From: an uncultured Prochlorococcus sp.
GTDB lineage: Bacteria; Cyanobacteriota; Cyanobacteriia; PCC-6307; Cyanobiaceae
NCBI GenBank assembly: GCA_902609995.1
Contig: CACLUD010000006.1
Location: 1-38,623, forward strand
DNA length: 38,623 nt
Direction of reading: 5' to 3'
In this document: one piece after another, positions 10,420 through 20,373 of the stretch
Position numbering within the stretch: the first letter of the stretch is position 1
Layout of the letters: each line of letters begins with the position of its first letter
The notes under the pieces: generated by a model
Seen by the model: only the letters and a program-made list of their open reading frames with translations
What the model was told of the DNA's origin: nothing
The model's database searches: none
Made by a program: the position numbers and the translations under genes

Positions 10420-11037
10420 ATGAAATATGATATTGATCATGAATTTGTCGGGATTAGTTCTCAAACCGCAACTCATAGAATAATTTTGCTACATGGCTGG
10501 GGAGCCGATGCAGATGACCTTTTAACACTTGGAAAGGAGATTATAGAAAAAATAAATCTTGATTTTGAGCTAATTTCTTTGAGGGCTTCTGGATTACATC
10601 CAAGTGGTCAGGGAAGACAATGGTATCAATTATACCCTCATGATTGGGAGGGGGCTGAGGTTGAAGTAAATAAACTTTTAGGTACATTAAAAAAATTTGA
10701 TACTGATCAGATTTCAATAGAAAAAACAATTTTGTTTGGTTTTTCTCAGGGAGCAGCTATGGCAATTGATGCAGGATTTAAATTAAAATTAGGACTAATT
10801 ATTGCTTGTAGTGGTTATCCCCACCCAAACTGGGCTCCAGGAGAAAAATGCCCACCATTAATTATTAGTCATGGTTTATTTGATGACGTTGTGCCTATAG
10901 ATGCTTCAAGAATTATTCATGAAACGGTAAAAAGTAAGTCTTCTAAATTTTGTGAATTATTAGAATTTGATGGATCCCATCAAATTGATTCAAATTTAAT
11001 TGATTTTATAAGTTCAAATATAAATAATATTTTTTAA
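10420..11037 (+). CDS. Alpha/beta hydrolase, phospholipase/carboxylesterase family
   Basis: 205 aa; HGWGADADDL, nucleophile elbow GFSQGAAMA, and DDVVP...SHQI supplying Asp and His. Confidence 0.9.
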   Translation: MKYDIDHEFVGISSQTATHRIILLHGWGADADDLLTLGKEIIEKINLDFELISLRASGLHPSGQGRQWYQLYPHDWEGAEVEVNKLLGTLKKFDTDQISIEKTILFGFSQGAAMAIDAGFKLKLGLIIACSGYPHPNWAPGEKCPPLIISHGLFDDVVPIDASRIIHETVKSKSSKFCELLEFDGSHQIDSNLIDFISSNINNIF

Positions 11038-11402
11038 ACGAAAGCGTATTCATATTCTTCAATCTCTTCCCAATCATCTGCAGTAAGTTCTAGACCTTCA
11101 AATATTTTTTCTTCACCAATTCCCTCAACTACGAATTTCAGTGATGGAAATAGAAAATGATTTTCTTCAGCATATTGGGCGCTAAACAAACCTTTTTCAC
11201 CCCAAAAAAACCTATCAGTGGTATGTTCATTTCTTCGAACATTGAAAACTGAAGGGGCAGATAAAGCATTTTCAGCTATAAATCTTCTTGCAGCTGTAAC
11301 TGGTTTATGTTTGCCAGTTTCGATATGATAAATAGGTACATGTGCCATTACTCTTTGGCCAGCCAACCTTCTTCTACTGATTCTTTTTCTCTTTTTTGAC
11401 AT
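11034..11402 (-). CDS. DUF3155-like cyanobacterial protein
   Basis: 122 aa; basic N-terminus MSKKRKRISRRRLAGQRVMAHVPIYHIETGKHKPVTAARRFI resembles DUF3155; acidic C-terminus. Confidence 0.8.
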   Translation of the reverse strand: MSKKRKRISRRRLAGQRVMAHVPIYHIETGKHKPVTAARRFIAENALSAPSVFNVRRNEHTTDRFFWGEKGLFSAQYAEENHFLFPSLKFVVEGIGEEKIFEGLELTADDWEEIEEYEYAFV

Positions 11403-11641
11403 TGATTGGTACTCCTGAAATTATTAATGAGATTAGCCTTATTTATTTTTACTAATCTTATATCTGTGATTTTAAATTCACTTAAATTACATAGAGGACC
11501 CATCAACCCCTGATGTAGCTTAAAATATGATTAATTATTCATATTTAAGGCTGGCTTAAGTCAGACCTCTTTATATATCTTAATACTTTTTTCATATTTT
11601 ACAAGTCCTTTTTCAAATTTTTTTTTAATATTTCACTAATT

Positions 11642-12778
11642 ATGAAGCTCTCAAAAAAATTTGAAGAACTAATAATTAAACAGTTAGAGAGTTTTGGTTG
11701 CTCAATGGGAGTGACTCATTTAGTTATCTATCTTGCTTCAACTGAGCAAGGAACTAAAGCATCTTTTGAAATGATTGGTCAATGGCCACAAATTGATAGG
11801 CTTCTAATATCAGTAGAAGATGATCCTTCACTAAAAGTTTCTTCTCCTAGTAGAAGATGGTACCCGCTTCAAGAAAACGATATTCTACTTGGTGTCCTTA
11901 GGGTGGAAACTGATTTAAAAGAGGGGGATTGGCCAGTATCTCTTGACTCTAGATTAAAAGCACTTTCACTATCTTTAGCTAAATGCGTTTCTATCGAATT
12001 AGAACGTCAAAATAAAAATGAAGAAATTAATTATTTAAAAAATCAGGTCAATGTCATAATCCATCAATTGAGGAATCCATTGGCTGCTCTTAGGACATAT
12101 GCAAAATTACTAATAAAAAGACTTGGTTCAGATGATGACTCTATTGAAATAGTAGAACGCATGATAATAGAGCAAAAGCAAATTAATAATTATGTGGACT
12201 CTTTTGCGCAATTAAATTCACCTATTCAACTTCCTCTAGAAATTGGAGAGGAAAGATTATTATTACCACCAAACTTAGATAATAAAAAGCTAATAACTGT
12301 TCAGAGTTTATTGAGGCCAATTTTAGAAAGGGGTAAAGCTAATGCGAACTTAGAGAATAGAGGTTGGACTGAACCTTCTCTTTGGCCAGATTGGACTTTA
12401 TCGCCATTAAAGGCTAAATATGCTGTAATTACTGAAATTGTGGCAAATTTATTAGAAAATGCGTTTAAATACGCCCAAAAAGATGCTGAGATTGGACTCA
12501 CCATTATGAGTAAAGGTCTGTGTATTTTTGATGATGGTAAAAAAATAACCAAAATTGAAAATGAGAAAATTTTTCAAAAAGGTTTTCGAGGATCTGCGGC
12601 TAAGAAGAAGGATGGCACTGGTGTTGGACTTTTTTTAGCGAGGAAATTAGCAAAACAAATCGGAGGAGAGTTGAGATTGCTTGAAAACTCCTCAATTAAT
12701 GATGTTCAGGAATTAAAAAATCTTAAGAAGAAAAATATTTTCTATTTAGAACTTCCTATAAAAGAATTGCATTCATAA
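11642..12778 (+). CDS. Sensor histidine kinase, probably Hik2/CSK-like
   Basis: 378 aa; H-box VIIHQLRNPLAALRTYAKLLIKRLG, N-box NLLENAFKYA, and G-box motif DGTGVGLFLARKLAKQIGG. The Hik2 assignment rests on the H-box and N-terminal pattern recalled from memory. Confidence 0.88.
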   Translation: MKLSKKFEELIIKQLESFGCSMGVTHLVIYLASTEQGTKASFEMIGQWPQIDRLLISVEDDPSLKVSSPSRRWYPLQENDILLGVLRVETDLKEGDWPVSLDSRLKALSLSLAKCVSIELERQNKNEEINYLKNQVNVIIHQLRNPLAALRTYAKLLIKRLGSDDDSIEIVERMIIEQKQINNYVDSFAQLNSPIQLPLEIGEERLLLPPNLDNKKLITVQSLLRPILERGKANANLENRGWTEPSLWPDWTLSPLKAKYAVITEIVANLLENAFKYAQKDAEIGLTIMSKGLCIFDDGKKITKIENEKIFQKGFRGSAAKKKDGTGVGLFLARKLAKQIGGELRLLENSSINDVQELKNLKKKNIFYLELPIKELHS

Positions 12779-13496
12779 ATAACATTGCAGTTTCGACTAG
12801 CACGACACTCGCACCACAGGCATCTCCATTGAAGCCTCCAATTTTATTCCCAAGTATGTTTGGAATAGAATAACTAAAAAAAATACCAATCAAAATTAGA
12901 AATAAAAATTTAATTAATATAGCTTGGGATGTTATTGAAACAAATTGGTATACGATGAAAATTAAAAGAAAAACAATGGAAATCAAAGATTCTTTTTTAA
13001 ATCCGTTCCAAAACTTTTTGTGACTAATAGATTTTTTCTTATAACTCGTATATTTAAACTTTTCTATAAAAAATAAATTTGAAAATCTTCCCCAAAATAA
13101 GCAAATTGGCAAAACAAAAATTATTTGGTTTTGAATTTTGAGTATGCAAGCAATCTGAATTAAAGTAATAAAAACTAAAGATTGAACGCCAAAAGATCCA
13201 ACTTTACTGTCTTTCATGGCTTTTAAACGTTTCTTTTTACCCGCAAAAAGACCATCGAAAGTATCCATTAAACCATCGAGGTGTAGACCCCCAGTAATTA
13301 AATATCCTGAAGCCAAACAAATTAAAGCAGACGCAAAAATGGACCAAGAGTTTACGCTAAAAAATATAAAAATATAACTCTGTATTGTTCCAATAAAAAA
13401 TCCCAAAGGCGGCGCAAATTGTGCAATATTTTTGAATTCGGGATTAATTAAAGGTATCTTTGGAAATGTCGTATAGAAAATCCAAGATCCGGCCAA
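12756..13496 (-). CDS. cobS: Adenosylcobinamide-GDP ribazoletransferase (cobalamin synthase)
   Basis: 246 aa; YLITGGLHLDGLMDTFDGLFAGKKKRLKAMKDSKVGSFGVQSLV and GGFNGDACGA are CobS signatures. Confidence 0.95.
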   Translation of the reverse strand: MAGSWIFYTTFPKIPLINPEFKNIAQFAPPLGFFIGTIQSYIFIFFSVNSWSIFASALICLASGYLITGGLHLDGLMDTFDGLFAGKKKRLKAMKDSKVGSFGVQSLVFITLIQIACILKIQNQIIFVLPICLFWGRFSNLFFIEKFKYTSYKKKSISHKKFWNGFKKESLISIVFLLIFIVYQFVSITSQAILIKFLFLILIGIFFSYSIPNILGNKIGGFNGDACGASVVLVETAMLFMNAILL

Positions 13497-13595
13497 ATTT
13501 TTTATTAAAAATTTTTTGATGAGATAAAAATAGATTCAAAACTAAATAATAGGGTAGATTAATAAAAAAACGATTAAAAAATTTTATAAATTATC

Positions 13596-14714
13596 GTGTT
13601 TGAATTTGAAATTAAATCGAATTGTAGTAATACAGAGGCAAGAACTGGTACATTTCATACTCCAAATGGTCAGGTAAACACTCCAAGATTTATGCCTGTG
13701 GGTACTTTGGCAACGGTTAAAGGAATTTCATCTAAGCAGTTAATCTCTACAGGATCAGAAATGATTCTTTCAAATACCTTCCATCTTCATCTGCAACCTG
13801 GAGAAAAACTAGTTAAAGAATCTGGAGGAATACATAAGTTTATGAATTGGGATAAACCTATTCTTACTGATTCAGGTGGATATCAAGTTTTTAGTTTGGC
13901 CAAATTAAATAATATTTCTGATAAAGGTGTGGAATTTAAAAATCCAAGAGATGGTAGTCATGTATTTTTATCACCTGAAAAAGTAATGCAGATTCAAATG
14001 GATCTTGGTTCGGATGTTGCGATGGCTTTTGATCATTGTCCTCCACACACAGCTAACGAAAATGATATTGAGGAATCTTTGCAAAGAACTCATTCATGGT
14101 TGCAAAAATGTGTTGAGACTCATAAGAAATCAAATCAAGCATTATTTGGAATAGTTCAAGGTGGTAAGTATCCAAGATTAAGAGAACATAGCGCTAAATT
14201 TACGAGTTCTTTTGATCTTCCTGGAATAGCGGTAGGAGGTGTCAGTGTTGGAGAGGCAGTCGAAGAAATACATAGTGTAATTAATTACATCCCGAAATTC
14301 TTACCAATAAATAAACCAAGATATTTAATGGGAATTGGCTCTTTAAGAGAAATTTCTTTAGCTATTGCGAAGGGGTTCGATATATTTGACTGTGTTTTGC
14401 CAACAAGGTTAGGACGACACGGTACAGCATTTTTTAATGATGAAAGATTGAATATACGTAATGCCCGTTTTAAAAATGATTTTTCTCCAATAGATAAAAC
14501 TTGTAAATGTGAAACTTGTAAATCTTACTCTCGTGCTTACTTACATCATTTAGTTAGAAATGATGAAATATTAGGTCTCACTCTTATTAGTATGCATAAT
14601 ATTTCTCATCTAATTCGATTTACAAATGCAATTTCTGCTGCAATAAAAGATAATTGTTTTACAATAGATTTCGCTCCATGGAAAAGATCCTCTATTGCTC
14701 ACCATACGTGGTAA
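13596..14714 (+). CDS. tgt: Queuine tRNA-ribosyltransferase (GTG start)
   Basis: 372 aa; [38 protein letters not shown] and [17 protein letters not shown] zinc motif. Confidence 0.98.
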   Translation: MFEFEIKSNCSNTEARTGTFHTPNGQVNTPRFMPVGTLATVKGISSKQLISTGSEMILSNTFHLHLQPGEKLVKESGGIHKFMNWDKPILTDSGGYQVFSLAKLNNISDKGVEFKNPRDGSHVFLSPEKVMQIQMDLGSDVAMAFDHCPPHTANENDIEESLQRTHSWLQKCVETHKKSNQALFGIVQGGKYPRLREHSAKFTSSFDLPGIAVGGVSVGEAVEEIHSVINYIPKFLPINKPRYLMGIGSLREISLAIAKGFDIFDCVLPTRLGRHGTAFFNDERLNIRNARFKNDFSPIDKTCKCETCKSYSRAYLHHLVRNDEILGLTLISMHNISHLIRFTNAISAAIKDNCFTIDFAPWKRSSIAHHTW

Positions 14715-14747
14715 CGTCTTAACATAATTAATTAATTTATTAAGAAG

Positions 14748-14888
14748 GTGCTCACTCTTTTAAATACATTCGCTGAACTGCCTGAAGCATATAAGGCTTT
14801 CGCTCCAACCGTTGACGTTCTTCCTTTAATACCATTATTTTTCTTTTTATTAGTTTTTGTTTGGCAAGCTGCAGTTGGGTTTAAATAA
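14748..14888 (+). CDS. psbK: Photosystem II reaction centre protein K
   Basis: Absent from the ORF track. GTG-initiated 46-codon frame: [46 protein letters not shown]. Confidence 0.95.
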   Translation: MLTLLNTFAELPEAYKAFAPTVDVLPLIPLFFFLLVFVWQAAVGFK

Positions 14889-14902
14889 AATCTATTTATG
14901 AA

Positions 14903-15907
14903 TTAGAAGGGTATTTCAAGGGAAATTGCATCACCAGAGTTTTCTACTGCACATTCAATAAAATCTGCAATTTTTAAAGCTCTTGAGGCTTGTTCTCCGT
15001 CCACTTCGGGTAACTCTTTACCTTGTACGCACTTAAGAAAATGTTCTAATTCTGCATATAAAGGTTCTATAGAGGTTGTGCTTACTTCTTCAACATAACC
15101 ATCATTTCGATAAACTAATTCTCCATGCTCTGCTGTATAGGATTCATGCGCTTTTCTATGGATTTGTAGAGAATGATTTAAGAAGTCCGTTTCAACTAGA
15201 CCATTTTGGCAGTGTGCGCTTAAATTCCTAATTTTTTTATGACTCATTTTGCTGGCAGTTAAGCTTGCAATAATATTATTCTTGAAAACCAAAGTAGCAT
15301 TTACATAATCTATTAAGCCATCACTATTTCTTCCTCCGACGGCGGCTAATTTCTGTATCTTTGAATTAACTAATTCAAGCACTAGATCAATATCATGAAT
15401 CATTAAATCCATGACTACTGATACGTCATTTGCTCTATCAGCATGAGGGCTATGCCTTCTTGCTTCTAAAACAACAATTTCTTCATTTTGAACTATTTTA
15501 TTTAACTCTCTAAAAGCAGGGTTAAATCTTTCAATATGTCCAACTTGTAAAAGACAGTTACTAACTTTAGAGGCATTTATTAAAGATTTAGCCTCTAGCT
15601 CAGTAGCTGCAATAGGTTTTTCAATAAGAACATTAACACCTGCTTTAAGACAATCTAGACCTACTTTGTGATGGAGAAGTGTAGGGACAGCAATACAAAT
15701 TGCATCAACTTTAGAAATAAGATCATGATAATCTTTAAACCACTCGCATTGAAATTGCTCTACTGCTAATTTACCTCTGCTTTCGTCTGGATCGGCAACT
15801 CCAACTAAATCTGCATCTTTTAGCAAACTAAGCACTCGAGCATGATGCCATCCCATATTTCCTATACCGATTACTCCAACCTTTACTGAGGATGAGGTTG
15901 GTTTCAT
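14903..15907 (-). CDS. Gfo/Idh/MocA-family oxidoreductase
   Basis: 334 aa; GVIGIGNMGWHHARVL Rossmann motif and VLIEKPIAATELEA. Confidence 0.93.
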   Translation of the reverse strand: MKPTSSSVKVGVIGIGNMGWHHARVLSLLKDADLVGVADPDESRGKLAVEQFQCEWFKDYHDLISKVDAICIAVPTLLHHKVGLDCLKAGVNVLIEKPIAATELEAKSLINASKVSNCLLQVGHIERFNPAFRELNKIVQNEEIVVLEARRHSPHADRANDVSVVMDLMIHDIDLVLELVNSKIQKLAAVGGRNSDGLIDYVNATLVFKNNIIASLTASKMSHKKIRNLSAHCQNGLVETDFLNHSLQIHRKAHESYTAEHGELVYRNDGYVEEVSTTSIEPLYAELEHFLKCVQGKELPEVDGEQASRALKIADFIECAVENSGDAISLEIPF

Positions 15908-15957
15908 ATCTTATATTCCATGTATATTTAGTTATTATCCTTCATTGGATGTCAATT

Positions 15958-17226
15958 TTAACTTTTTGGCAGAATTATTTTTACACGATCAATTTTGGGA
16001 CCTGACATTGAAATTATTTCAAATTTAATATTTTTAAAATCTAAACTATCTCCTATTTTTGGGACCATTTGAAATTTTTCAAGAAGAAATCCTGCGAGGG
16101 TATGATAATCAGCTCCTTCTGGCAGAAAACATCCTAACTTTTTGTTGATTTCTATTATTTCTGCTTTACCAGCAATTGACCACTTCTGAGAAAAATTATC
16201 TAACATTTTCATATCAGAATATACTCTGCTAGTTAGCATTTCTTCCCCAACAATTTCACCAGTAAGATCAGCTGCAGTGATAAGGCCCTCAGTCCCACCA
16301 TGTTCATCAACAACTAGCAAAAATGGATTGTAATCTCTAACGATAGGTAATATTTCTGCTAATGAGCATGTCTCTATTACTTTTGTTACTGGCAAAAGGA
16401 ATGGCTCTAGTAATGTATTTGCTCCCATTTCACTTCTAGATATTGGTTTTGCTAAATAACGTAAATCTAAAACTCCTAAAACATCATCTAGTGACTCACC
16501 AATTACAAAAAAACGAGCATGCCTTGTTTTATCAACCTGTTTCATAAGTTCAGCAAAAGTAATATTTTTTGGCAAAGTTACCATTTCAGATCTTGGAATC
16601 ATTACTTCTTTGACTTGAGTATCTTTTAAAGCAAAAACTCCTTCTAAGATATTTTTTTCATCAGGTTTTAATCCTGTGACATTATCTGTTTCTATTAATG
16701 TTTCTAATTCACCTGCCGATAATACTGAATTTAATGAATCCCATTTGTTGTTTAGATTAAATAATCTTAAACAAGCACTTGCAAAAAATTCAATTACAGA
16801 AACAATAGGTTGCATTCCTTTCCGAACCGCATCGAATATTGTAGTTAATCTCAAAGCGGCTGACTCTGGATTATTAATTACTAATGCTTTAGGAATAAGA
16901 CCAGATATAAGGGTGACTACAAGTACAATAAAAAAAAAGAATAAGAGATCATATATTCGATTTGAAAATTTATTTAAGTTCCAAAAATCATTAGCCAAAC
17001 CTTTACTTAACCAGCCAATAGCTATAAGAGAAATTGTCACGCCAAATTGAGATGCTATTAAAGAAGATCTGAATCTTTTTTGAATTTTTAAAATAGAGTT
17101 TGCTCCTTTCTTTTTCTCTTCTATCAGTCTTAAAACTTTACTTGGCCTTATTAATAAAAATGAAAGTTCACTCGCAGCAAAAAAAGCTGGAAATATCAAA
17201 AGGAAGAATAGCAAAGTTATTTTCAT
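15958..17226 (-). CDS. CNNM/HlyC-CorC (DUF21 + CBS) membrane protein
   Basis: 422 aa; N-terminal TM domain, VKEVMIPRSEMVTLP, CBS repeats, LLVVDEHGGTEGLITAADLTGEIVGE and a C-terminal CorC-like domain. Confidence 0.93.
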   Translation of the reverse strand: MKITLLFFLLIFPAFFAASELSFLLIRPSKVLRLIEEKKKGANSILKIQKRFRSSLIASQFGVTISLIAIGWLSKGLANDFWNLNKFSNRIYDLLFFFFIVLVVTLISGLIPKALVINNPESAALRLTTIFDAVRKGMQPIVSVIEFFASACLRLFNLNNKWDSLNSVLSAGELETLIETDNVTGLKPDEKNILEGVFALKDTQVKEVMIPRSEMVTLPKNITFAELMKQVDKTRHARFFVIGESLDDVLGVLDLRYLAKPISRSEMGANTLLEPFLLPVTKVIETCSLAEILPIVRDYNPFLLVVDEHGGTEGLITAADLTGEIVGEEMLTSRVYSDMKMLDNFSQKWSIAGKAEIIEINKKLGCFLPEGADYHTLAGFLLEKFQMVPKIGDSLDFKNIKFEIISMSGPKIDRVKIILPKS

Positions 17227-17244
17227 TCAATAACAAATTTGTGA

Positions 17245-17317
17245 TGGGGGTGGCGAGGATCGAACTCGCCTAAGCCAAATTATGAGTTTGGTGCATTCAC
17301 CAGATTGCTACACCCCC
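17245..17317 (-). tRNA. tRNA with CAT anticodon (tRNA-Met most likely)
   Basis: The reverse complement gggggtgtagcaatctggtgaatgcaccaaactcataatttggcttaggcgagttcgatcctcgccacccccA folds as a cloverleaf with anticodon CAT. Elongator, initiator or Ile2 identity is not resolved by eye. Confidence 0.92.
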
Positions 17318-17458
17318 AGGTTTTTTGTAGAAATAATTAATTACATTCAATTTACATACAATATAAAAAATAATATTTCAAAAAGCACCAACTTAGTAAG
17401 TTTTTGTGAGATTTCTTTTTTTTCTCCTAATCTTGAAATATAAGGTGACCTTCTATTA

Positions 17459-18019
17459 ATGAACAATTTTTCTCAGAAGAATAATCTAAATAAGGAGAAT
17501 TTATTAAAACTTTTAATTGAAAAATCTTATAAGAAAGGAAACTTTATTTTGGCATCTGGTAAACAAAGTGCTCATTATCTAAATTGTAAACCTGTATCCT
17601 TAAATGGCACAGGGTTGCAGTTAATTAGTAATTTGTTTTTAGAGTTAATGGATCCAAGTTCAAAAGCGGTGGCTGGGTTAACTTTAGGTGCCGATCCTTT
17701 GGTTAGTGGTTTAATCGTAATGGCAGCTTCTAAAGGATTGTTACTAGATGCTTTAATAATCAGGAAAGAAATAAAAGAATATGGAACAAAGGCTGGATTA
17801 GAGGGGCCTACATTAAAAGAAGGAACTGTAGTAACTGTCTTGGAAGATGTTGTCACTACTGCTGGATCAGCTATTAAAGCAATTAATAAGTTAAGAGAAA
17901 ATAATCTCATCGTTAAAGAAGTTTTGTCTATAGTTGATAGAAGAGAAGGAGGATATGAGGCCTTAAGAGAACAAAATATACAATTAAAAAGCTTATTTTC
18001 AATAGAAGACTTTCTCTAA
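17459..18019 (+). CDS. pyrE: Orotate phosphoribosyltransferase
   Basis: 186 aa; [20 protein letters not shown] and [24 protein letters not shown] motif. Confidence 0.95.
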   Translation: MNNFSQKNNLNKENLLKLLIEKSYKKGNFILASGKQSAHYLNCKPVSLNGTGLQLISNLFLELMDPSSKAVAGLTLGADPLVSGLIVMAASKGLLLDALIIRKEIKEYGTKAGLEGPTLKEGTVVTVLEDVVTTAGSAIKAINKLRENNLIVKEVLSIVDRREGGYEALREQNIQLKSLFSIEDFL

Positions 18020-18022
18020 ATA

Positions 18023-18877
18023 ATGTCCAAAATTAAAGAAAATAAAGAACAAATTTGGCTTGAAAAATTTGATTGCTTTTCTATTACTGGAAAAGATAGT
18101 AAAAGATTTTTAAATGGAATAACGACAGGAAATATTATTGATTTAAATAATAAGGTTTTAAAAACTTGCTGGTTATCCCCAAATGGAATTTTAAAGTCAT
18201 TACTTGAAATTAATTTCTTAGAAAATAAATTAGAAGTAATTGTCTTAGTAGGGAATACTAATGAGATTAGAAAATACTTTCATGACATTATTTTTCCCTC
18301 CGATGATGTTTCCTTAAGTGATACTTTTTTAATAAATAGACTTCAGCAAGTTGATGATTTTAACTCATGGAGAATCAATCAACCTATATTTTTTAAAAAT
18401 GAAGATAAAAAATATGATTTTTACAAAAATAATCTAAATTCAATAAATACTAATGACTTGCAATTGTGGAAGATTAATCAGGCTATACCAACTTTAGAAA
18501 GTGAAATTAATGGAAAAAATAATCCACTTGAATTAGGACTCGCAGATCTTATAGATTTCAATAAAGGTTGTTATTTGGGTCAAGAAACAATGTCAAAAAT
18601 CAGGAATGTTTCTTCTCTAAAGCAAGAGATAAGAATATGGACGGCTAAGGATAAAGATAAAGATTTCAGTTTAGAATCTGAAAATAAGATCATTTATAAT
18701 AATCCGAATAAAGAAAAATCGGTTGGTTACATCACCAGTACTCATAAATTAGATTCTCAAATAATAAAAGGATTGGCAATGATAAAGAGGAAATATATAG
18801 ATAAGGAAAATTGTTTTTTTACTGATAATTTTGGCCAAATTTCAATAGATAAATCTGTGGGTTCAACTTTCCTTTAA
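18023..18877 (+). CDS. YgfZ/GcvT-like folate-binding protein
   Basis: 284 aa; FDCFSITGKDSKRFLNGITTGNI and the YgfZ-type KGCYLGQETMSKIR motif. Confidence 0.88.
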   Translation: MSKIKENKEQIWLEKFDCFSITGKDSKRFLNGITTGNIIDLNNKVLKTCWLSPNGILKSLLEINFLENKLEVIVLVGNTNEIRKYFHDIIFPSDDVSLSDTFLINRLQQVDDFNSWRINQPIFFKNEDKKYDFYKNNLNSINTNDLQLWKINQAIPTLESEINGKNNPLELGLADLIDFNKGCYLGQETMSKIRNVSSLKQEIRIWTAKDKDKDFSLESENKIIYNNPNKEKSVGYITSTHKLDSQIIKGLAMIKRKYIDKENCFFTDNFGQISIDKSVGSTFL

Positions 18878-20304
18878 TTAGTCTTTTCATGTTTTTTGAT
18901 TAACCACTTTGCGATTTGAAGTGTAGCCAAACAGTCATCTCGATTATATTTAATTATTTTTTTTAGGAAAATATCATTTAAACTACTTTTATATTGAATC
19001 CACCAATATAAAGCTTTTGATCCACTTATATTTTTTTGCTCCCATTCGAAGCCCATCCAATTAGCAACTGTTTTTAAACTATAGTTTCTAATAGGTAATA
19101 TCCACGATCTTCTTATAATTAAGTGTAAGTCTATAAATCTGGAATTTAGGATTTCAATTTCTTTTACATCGAGATCTGATTGCCTAGCTAAATTTAAAAT
19201 TGCAATTTTCTCAGTCTCTCCATAATGCAAAACTGGCCAGTATTTTTGAGAAAAAAGTTTTTGAATAATTTCTTGATTTGATGTTTTAGTATTATTTTTA
19301 AGATTTAATATTGGATCATAAAAATCATCTTCAATATTTTCAAACAAATTATTTACTTTTAAAAATCCATATAAAAAATCATGTTTATCATCTGGATTTG
19401 ACTCGATATCAAAAATAAAGAATCCCGAATCTTTATTTATTAAAAGATAAGATAAGTCTTTATTTCCCAAAATTCGAATTGGTATTCCTGATAAATATGC
19501 TTTTGATTGCTTTATAATTTTTGCAGCTTTTTCAAATCTTTGCTCCTTGAATTGAAAAAGTTTTTCTCCTAAATCGATTTTCTTTGTAGCAGCTAGCTTT
19601 TTAATATTAGATATCCCATTTTTTTGTAGAAACAAGGCTGTTTTAGAACCAATACCATCTATATCAGTTAGATATCCATTATCTTTTGCTTCTGTATCAC
19701 AAAACTTTTGCCATGAACATATCGTACATTTTTTCCTGTCTTCAGTAATATCTGGAATAGATCTTTTTAGATAGTCATTTAAATTTAAAAAGGTATTTGT
19801 TACTTTCTTTCTTAATCGTGGATTTAAATCAATTTTTTCAATATTAATTCGATTTGAAAAATTTGAAATTACCAATCCTTTTTCAATTTTTGCTTCTTGA
19901 AAGGGCTCTAATAACATCGAACAAAAAGCTAAATCGAATAGATGCTCTTTTGTTGTTCTATGACCTAACTTATATACAACAGGTATATATTTATATTCGC
20001 CCCATTTGCTATGACCACCTACTTTTTTAAGTAATTGAGGTTGCATTTCTGTATTAATATTATTGATTACTTTAGATCTTGCTTTTAATCCGATTACCCC
20101 ATTTTTACCCCTCTTACAGGCTTTTTCCCCAGAATATAAATCTCCATCACTTAGTTTATAAAAGGTTTTGTATCGTTTAATTATTTCTATAGATTGATGT
20201 GGTGACCAAATTCTTTGAGACTTATTGCCTTGATAATCGAGCCAAGCTTTTCTTTTGCATCTTATAAAACTTTTTAAATAAAGATTATTCAAATTTTTTT
20301 GCAA
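18874..20304 (-). CDS. TM0106-family RecB/Cas4-like putative nuclease with HhH and RNase H-like C-terminal domain
   Basis: 476 aa; Cys pattern SFIRCKRKAWLD ... CTICSWQKFCD, HhH LTDIDGIGSKTALFLQKNGISNIKKL, RNase H-like FFIFDIESNPDD ... IIKYNRDDCLATLQIAKWL. Confidence 0.85.
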   Translation of the reverse strand: MQKNLNNLYLKSFIRCKRKAWLDYQGNKSQRIWSPHQSIEIIKRYKTFYKLSDGDLYSGEKACKRGKNGVIGLKARSKVINNINTEMQPQLLKKVGGHSKWGEYKYIPVVYKLGHRTTKEHLFDLAFCSMLLEPFQEAKIEKGLVISNFSNRINIEKIDLNPRLRKKVTNTFLNLNDYLKRSIPDITEDRKKCTICSWQKFCDTEAKDNGYLTDIDGIGSKTALFLQKNGISNIKKLAATKKIDLGEKLFQFKEQRFEKAAKIIKQSKAYLSGIPIRILGNKDLSYLLINKDSGFFIFDIESNPDDKHDFLYGFLKVNNLFENIEDDFYDPILNLKNNTKTSNQEIIQKLFSQKYWPVLHYGETEKIAILNLARQSDLDVKEIEILNSRFIDLHLIIRRSWILPIRNYSLKTVANWMGFEWEQKNISGSKALYWWIQYKSSLNDIFLKKIIKYNRDDCLATLQIAKWLIKKHEKTN

Positions 20305-20373
20305 AGGCGGTTTAAATTCATACTTCTATAAATTAATATAGATAATTATTGGAAATTAAGGAACTATTTAACT

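Noticed and set aside
16676-17050. 124-aa plus-strand ORF
   Set aside because: Antisense to the CNNM/CorC-type gene, whose protein is clearly recognisable; no independent signal.
17245-17317. tRNA as an integration site of a genomic island
   Set aside because: Flanking genes on both sides are core housekeeping genes; no integrase, direct repeats or phage-like genes seen nearby.
17575-17910. 111-aa minus-strand ORF
   Set aside because: Antisense shadow of pyrE.
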